Below are positions 58,281 to 64,000 of a stretch of 64,000 nucleotides of DNA, piece after piece (positions within the stretch are counted from its first letter, which is position 1; the number at the start of each line of letters is the position of its first letter). This stretch comes from Rheum nobile (taxonomy: Eukaryota; Streptophyta; Magnoliopsida; Caryophyllales; Polygonaceae). A program made the position numbers and the translations under genes. The stretch lies in contig WOAB01000506.1 in NCBI GenBank assembly GCA_027886185.1, forward strand, positions 1,178,001 to 1,242,000, read 5' to 3'. The notes beneath the pieces are model-generated. The model worked only from the letters and a program-made list of their open reading frames with translations. It made no database searches and was not told the origin of the DNA.

Positions 58281-58535
58281 TGTGGTTCAAATCGATCTCC
58301 AATCGAGCGTCGTTCTTCGATTTTCGCAGCAGCTTGTTCGATTCTATAGGAATTGCTGCTTCCTTTAGGGTTTTAACGGATTTTCTCTGCCGCCGGTACA
58401 GCACACACTTGCTTTTTGTTTTGTTTTTTTCACTTTTTACGCGCTCGTGAGTAGTTGCTAGCTGCTTGCTACGTGTATGGTTTTTAGTGGTTTTTAGTTC
58501 CCTCTTAGGGAGTGGTTCTCACCAGAACCGCGCCC
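58281..58535 (-). promoter_or_regulatory. Right end of MULE: promoter/leader of the transposase
   Basis: Non-coding, pyrimidine-rich on the plus strand. It ends in the element terminus (AGGGCGCGGTTCTGGTGAG when reversed) against the TA microsatellite at 58536. Confidence 0.45.
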
Positions 58536-58550
58536 TATATATATATATAT

Positions 58551-59173
58551 GCATGTGGTATAAACCCACATATATAAAATTGTTAGAAATATATTGATAA
58601 TAATTAGATTGGTTTCCCATATATGTTATCTCAATAATTGTTTTTAGCAAATTTCTCAGTTAATGTACGTTCCAATCTCATTCCAACCCAAAAAGAACTT
58701 TTTAAAATCTTGTATGTTTATGCCATTAGATATGGGTCCTATGCCTATTTTATAATGGAAAATCCTCATTTTATTGTTGATTTAATATACATGTTAAACT
58801 TAAGCTCAAATTACAAATTCCATAAAGTATTAGGCTTAGTCTTACATGATAATATTCGTTGACAATGTAAATTATATAAGCACTCAAACTAGCTTAATAA
58901 AGTTGTTCTCCATACTCCAATAATTAATTTATTGAAATTATACACTTCAGCAGTCTGAGTTGGAACTTGGAAGGTTGGCCCTGGGCAGCATATTATTTGG
59001 CCTTTCGGAGTTTGAGGAATCATTAACCCCAACAACAATAAATAAATAAATATTAATTAGAGATTGGTAAATAGCCAGCTGAAAACTACATCACAGATAT
59101 CTGCTTATGTCATAACCCACCAATTTAGGTGAGTGTGTTACTTGCCAGTCAAAATTTAGATCTGATATTTTAA
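58551..59173. other. AT-rich intergenic DNA
   Basis: No gene recognised. A 74-codon plus-strand frame at 58638-58862 has no recognisable domain and is AT-driven. Confidence 0.4.
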
Positions 59174-60135
59174 GTGCTCGTTTGGTTGAGAAATAAATTT
59201 TCATGATTTTAAATTATTTAGGAAGTGATATTAAATATATGTGTTTGGTTGGTCTTTTTGTTTTTGAAAAATACAGATATTTAATTTATGGGATTTTCAA
59301 TTCCTACAAAATATAGGAAGTGCAATCATCTAGGGAGGGGTGGGTAAGATTTTCTTCCCCAATATTTTCCATGATTTAGATTTTAACCAAACATAATTTA
59401 CCAATTCTCATGAATTTAAATTTCCATGTTTTGATTTCACATGAAGTAACTTCCTAGGAATTACACTTTTCACTAGGGGTGAGCAAATATATCCGATCCG
59501 GCTGATCCGATCCGAAAATCCGCCGATCCGTATCCTAAAAATCCGTATCCGAAAATATCCTTTAAGTTTTTATCCGTATCCGATTCGATCCGGGTGATTT
59601 TGCCGGATACTTGAACCGGATACGGATCGAGATATTTAGCTTACCGGATATCCGAAAATATCCGGTACTATTCATATAATATTTATAATCATAAATTTGT
59701 TTATTATAAATAATATATTGAGTAATATACTAATAAATTTTACATCCTTAATCACATATTTATATTGTTGTCCAAGTAAAATATTGTAAATACATTTTCA
59801 TATGAATAATAAGTGTGTATATAATTTAAATCGTACGAACAAATTAAGAAACAACCTACAAATTTTATTTCTTAATTTACAAATTTATTACTTTTGAATT
59901 TAAAAAATGAATATATTGATTTATTTTTAATAGATTTGTAGTAACCAGATAATTCGGATATCCGGCTCAGATATTCGATCCGATCCGGGTCCTTTTTACC
60001 GGATATCCGTTTCAAAACGGACCGGATACGGATCGGGGTTTTGTAAATTTTTTGAACCGGATATCCGGCATAACGGATCGGATCGGATCGATCCGTTTGC
60101 TCACCCCTACTTTTCACATTCAACCAAACAAGCAC
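59174..60135. mobile_element. MITE, copy 2, interrupted by an hAT MITE
   Basis: GTGCTCGTTTGGTTG at the left and CAACCAAACAAGCAC at the right are inverted repeats, with TAA immediately outside both (59171-59173 and 60136-60138), the 3-bp target typical of PIF/Harbinger-type MITEs. The body matches 20953-21280 in opposite orientation. An hAT MITE with its own TSD sits near the right end. Confidence 0.78.
59474..60109. mobile_element. hAT MITE inserted in the MITE
   Basis: Perfect 14-bp termini TAGGGGTGAGCAAA and a perfect 8-bp TSD, CTTTTCAC (59466-59473 and 60110-60117). Both subterminal regions are full of GATCCG and CCGGATATCCGG units. Same family as 36139-37001. Non-coding. Confidence 0.92.
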
Positions 60136-60138
60136 TAA

Positions 60139-61713
60139 GTTTTATTATCATTCCTGGTTGGATGGATTTTGAAAACATTTAATTAGTTTTGGTAATTGTC
60201 TGTTTTTTTTTGTCTTGATCGCCTGGTTCGATTGGACAAGATCATTCTACGTCCAGATCGGGGTATTATTAGCACATAAAGTGATAGACCCTTCATAACA
60301 TCACTATCTCTATACACGCCTCTAGCAGGATGGAACTCGATTTTCTAGTTTGTTTTCGGCAGTAAGTTGAGATACACTTACCAAAACCGGTGATTATACT
60401 TTTGTTCAGTTTACCATTTCACGAGTTTCACTAGTAGCTTTTGTTGGGATTAGATGCGTATAAGCGAAATTTCAGAAAATTATTTTGTAGCATCTAACAA
60501 GGATCTCATGCATGAATCAATAGAAATTAATTGGGAGTAGAGTTTCATTTGATACGAGTCTGAAACGTTCCTGCAGGATTTCAGCGGAGATCGAAAACCT
60601 CAAGTGTGGCTTCTCTACTTGGTCCACACGAGTCTGATATCTGAATCGTCTTTGAACTCGTCTGCTAAAACGAACGAACAAACAAAAATGAACGAGGCTT
60701 TGCACAGGAGGGTTTGGCCGTACTCAATTCTTGGAGAAGGATGAATTTCTCTTGTGAACTATTTCACATGTGTATTTCACATGTGCAGCCGTAAGCTTTT
60801 CTTGGAGTAATTATATGTTATTTCCAATAATCACCGATTACATATATAAGATCATATCTTATCATAAATGATGGATATAATATCTGTATACTATTTTCAT
60901 ATATCTTCTAATAAGATACCTCCTTATCAAGTAATTATTAATGATAACTTTTATCCATTAATAATAATAATCTATCTTCCAATATAAATCACATGGGCCG
61001 AAATTCATGTCTAACATGGGCTTTCAGTTCGGTTTGATCCAGCCCAATAACTCTATGTGTGTGACCTCATAGGATCCGGTTATCATAGCCATGGGCCTAA
61101 TCCGATTAAGCCCATTGATCATAGTTGGCTTCTAACAAAGCACTACGACCCTAAAATTCCCGAATTATAAATCTCCATTAATTGTCATATTCCATATTCG
61201 GTAATTGCACCTTTGATTAAATGACACAATTCCTTCGTCTTTGTGTGACATGGAGCACATAAAATATTAGATGAATTAAAGGTAGTTTGTTCGTTAAATA
61301 GGGGATATAGGAAAACGACGTGCAAATTATCTTCAATCTAATTAGTTGCTAATCAGAGGATGTATATCATATCGATTCCCACATATCTCTTTAAATTCCA
61401 CAATCATTCGAGTCAAACTGTCATGATTATAGTTTAACTTTGATATTTTGGTATATTTTTTGTAAAGAAGAATGACTTTATGGCTTAAAACAATGGATAA
61501 GGAACATATATGGGATTAATCTACCACTATTGGAAATTATGGGCGAGATATGAAAATAGTAGCTAAACCTTTGGTCAACCAATAAGTCACTTGGAAAAAA
61601 ATGAATAAAAGTTTAATAAACCTTTACAAAGTTGGGTAATGTTTGAAGCATGCGAATATCGATATGATCCATCCAACCACAGCCTGATTCATGTAATGTA
61701 TATAGACATATAT
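60139..61713. other. Intergenic DNA with a possible LTR relic
   Basis: The stretch from 60442 (TGTTGGGATTAG) to 61137 (TTCTAACA) has LTR-like ends, but no target duplication and no internal retrotransposon sequence. It is a candidate solo LTR only. The remainder is AT-rich without genes. Confidence 0.35.
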
Positions 61714-61729
61714 TACTAAATGATTTTTT

Positions 61730-62804
61730 TTGATGAAAATAGCAAATATTATTAAAAGCTGAAGGGAAAGGTTACATGTCTAACAAGAGGCATTAGATTT
61801 ACTGAGAACATGAATACCATTGTCAAACAGAGGCAAAGACAACCAAATGAGATATCAAAAACACCAGGAGAGATAACAAAATCCGCGAAAACATTCGAGA
61901 TCTTCGATGGGGAGGCAGCGACACCCGAACAGTCGGAACAAACCTTCAGATCAAAAACCCCAAAACATCTGGCAAACTGAAAGCCCCGAATCAGAGCCAC
62001 TGCATCCAATCGATTCACCACAGTACCTGATTTTAAAAATTTACTCCCAAGGACTGCAGCAAATCCATCAGACAGAGGCAATGGAAACCCCTGACCAACA
62101 CAGCCAATACAACACAAACAAATATATACACCCAGGACAAAAAGGAACCAAAAAACACCCAAACAAACAAGAAGAACAAAACAACAAGGACCCGAAAGTC
62201 CAACAGACCCAACCCGCAAACTGAAGACATCCAAAATCAAAACACACATAGACAAAAATACACAAAGGAAAAATAACAAAGGAGCCGTCCCTGAACGAAG
62301 GCAAGAAGCAGAACCCCAAAATTGCCTCAGTTCACCGTTTGCAGAGAAGATGGAGACCATGATCTGCAGAACTAGTCCACATGTAGCAGCAAAATGAATC
62401 CCAAAATTGCCCCAACAAGCAACAACGAAACAAAGCAAGGAGCAAGGCTTCGAAACCAGCCTAAAGCTAAGCATAACACCTGCTCACGCAGAGAACCGTG
62501 GTGGAGGAGCGGTGACGGCGACAACGACGGGGAAGAAAACCTGTACAGCGAAGGAGGCTCGGAAACAGCCCACACGGAAACAGAGGAAGAGGTTGGATCG
62601 AAGAGGAGGAGTGGAGGAAAGGGGGAGGAGTGGCGCCGGGAAACAGAGCAGAACCCTCACAGAAGAGGAGAGGAGCGACGGCGAAACAGAACAGCCCTCA
62701 CGGAGGAGGGAGAACCCTCACAGAGGAGGAAAATGGAGTTTCCCTCATCAGGAGGGTAACCCACACAGCCTCATAACATATACTTTCAAGTGTCTCACAT
62801 CTTA
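61730..62804 (-). mobile_element. Short non-LTR retroposon with poly(A) and 15-bp TSD
   Basis: TACTAAATGATTTTT occurs at 61714-61728 and again at 62805-62819. Read on the minus strand, the insert begins with a GC- and CT-rich leader (right side) and ends in an A-run (AAAAAAAATCA on the minus strand) next to the left duplication. This is the signature of target-primed reverse transcription. No RT is encoded, so it is an internally deleted LINE or a retroposed transcript. A 240-codon hydrophobic minus-strand frame (62474-61752) has biased composition and no recognised domain. Confidence 0.78.
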
Positions 62805-62819
62805 TACTAAATGATTTTT

Positions 62820-64000
62820 GACATATTACCAATTTGCAGGTTTAGACTATCGATTGTGTTAATGAACATATTGTTTAGTGTGCGTTAATGAACATATTGA
62901 CAATCCGTCTTTAAAATCTACTAGAAAAAGCCTTAAACTATAGTTTGGTTAATTTATAAAACGGTCTTACTTTTCTAGACATACACAATTTCTATTTGCA
63001 TTTTGTTCTTGTATAAAAGGGTAAAGTGCAATATATGTTATGTCTTTCTTTAGATATTGTAGAACTTTTGTTGACAAATATGTTGTTACTAGCTGTGAAT
63101 TTTTAATGGAGGCCAAAATCTTATTTGTGTATTAGATATTAGATTATTATAAGAGTAGAAATTTGTTCATTGCTCACATTAGATTATTATAAGAGTAGAA
63201 ATTTGTTCATTGCTCCAGGAAAACAAGTAATATTGCTGACAAATTTAATAACTTAGGTTATTTGTCAATTTAAATATCTACTAATAAGGATTTAAAAATC
63301 CTCATCTAGAAGACTAGAGAAATGTAATATATTTAGAAGGATGTTCTATGATAATATGCACCTGGTATCAATCATTTTATATACATAAGCACTATACACT
63401 TTTTTAAAATAGTGTACAATTTTTTTAATTGTTGAAAATTATAAAAACAACATCCATTAGTGTTGTATGTGCAATACACAAATGCACATACATGTTGGTT
63501 GTGCAAACAACAAATGCATAGACATTATGGATGTCCAAATCAGGAAAGCATAGATAATATTGACATAAAAAAAAACACACGCACGTCATCCGATGGTATG
63601 CTATTCAAATAAGCATATGAACTGTACATGAGTAATGCTAACATGCTCATCATTATCTATACAAACCAACAATAGGCTTTGACGTGCATGGATTAAATCG
63701 ATTTATTTTTAAATACATTCACATAAGTTATTTATCTCTTATTGTCCGTACGACAGTTGAAAACTTATTAGGTTGGGTAAAAAATTATGGTCATTATTAA
63801 TCCTAATATCGTATGAAAATTACACGCTATAATAGACCGGACGAGAAAAATGATGTATGCCTTTATTTATTCTCAATCACATAAACCTAATATCACAACA
63901 AAACTTAGAAATCAGGTTTTAACACATTCTTCAAATCTTCATGTTATAAAAGTATCATTGGAAACAATGTCAAACGATAGTGATAGAAGCACGGTGGATG
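62820..64000. other. AT-rich intergenic DNA at the window end
   Basis: No gene or element recognised. It includes an exact 38-bp direct duplication (63138-63175 and 63178-63215). Confidence 0.5.

Larger units (their letters stand above)
39352..58535. mobile_element. Large MULE with FAR1-type transposase and Ulp1-like gene (contains nested CACTA)
   Basis: The two genes typical of a ULP-carrying MULE (Kaonashi/CUMULE type) lie convergently between two TA microsatellites (39337-39351 and 58536-58550). The left end reads AGAAGGAGCATCATATAAAA; the right end, reversed, reads AGGGCGCGGTTCTGGTGAG. These are at best weak inverted repeats, so the borders rest mainly on the TA tracts and on remembered end sequences of TA-targeting plant MULEs. 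Without the 9138-bp CACTA the element is about 10 kb. All non-coding parts share a dense GTTCATG/CATGAAC motif, which supports one unit. Both genes are broken, so it is presumably immobile by itself. Confidence 0.65.

Noticed and set aside
60442..61137. Confident solo LTR
   Set aside because: The ends TGTTGG and CTAACA fit, but the flanking five bases do not match, so it is kept only as a possibility.
61752..62474. 240-codon hydrophobic minus-strand protein
   Set aside because: Cys/Phe/Leu-rich composition comes from A/C-biased DNA within a retroposon, and no domain is recognised. Overlapping frames on both strands are equally open.
62394..62814. Overlapping Glu/Arg-rich plus-strand frames
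   Set aside because: They are the complement of the pyrimidine-rich leader of the minus-strand retroposon.

Overview
The window is nuclear DNA of a flowering plant, most likely a eudicot. It is AT-rich and made almost entirely of nested transposable elements: Ty1/Copia and Ty3/Gypsy LTR retrotransposons, CACTA, Mutator-like (MULE), hAT and MITE DNA transposons, and non-LTR retroposons. One intact host gene is visible, a GC-rich, single-exon ATL-type RING-H2 E3 ubiquitin ligase at 19460-20581. No rRNA, tRNA, CRISPR or bacterial-style operon is present.

1-8.2 kb: an hAT MITE (53-454); Copia-A, a 5.6-kb retrotransposon with TSD ACAAC (1611-7204); and a Copia-type solo LTR with TSD ATAAG (7349-8213). 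8.25-11.4 kb: a small MULE with 9-bp TSDs, then a structure with ~147-bp inverted arms. Inside the arms lies a Copia gag relic, itself split by a 1.5-kb hAT element with a perfect 8-bp TSD. 11.5-18.8 kb: the 3' part of a LINE, cut in two by Copia-B (12780-18517, TSD AAAAT). Copia-B is a sister of Copia-A and carries the same internal deletion and the same palindrome-studded LTRs. 18.8-22.1 kb: the ATL gene and its flanks, plus a MITE.

22.1-24.25 kb: a minus-strand Copia pol relic broken by a further insertion. 24.3-27.8 kb: mostly unassigned AT-rich DNA that begins with an inverted Gypsy-LTR-like end. 28-35 kb: a Tekay/Del-like Gypsy element, with one long gag-pol frame broken by five nonsense codons and a 2.3-kb 3' LTR; no 5' LTR was found. 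35-37 kb: a MuDR-type transposase relic containing an hAT MITE.

39.35-58.5 kb is the most interesting part: a large MULE-like composite flanked by TA microsatellites. It carries two convergent, decayed genes: a FAR1/SWIM-type MULE transposase (minus) and a gene ending in a Ulp1/C48 cysteine-protease domain (plus). This recalls the Kaonashi/CUMULE type of ULP-carrying MULE. A complete 9138-bp CACTA element (43655-52792) sits inside a Ulp1-gene exon and carries its own TNP2-like and TNPA-like genes. The non-coding DNA of the MULE is full of the short motif GTTCATG/CATGAAC, while the nested CACTA uses a different palindrome, GCAACGAC/GTCGTTGC. The motif enrichment suggests an element-specific DNA-binding or anti-silencing system, which is an inference.

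58.5-64 kb: a MITE interrupted by an hAT MITE (both with TSDs), a possible LTR relic, a 1.1-kb non-LTR retroposon with a 15-bp TSD, and plain AT-rich DNA. Apart from the ATL gene, every coding region here belongs to a mobile element and almost all are broken.
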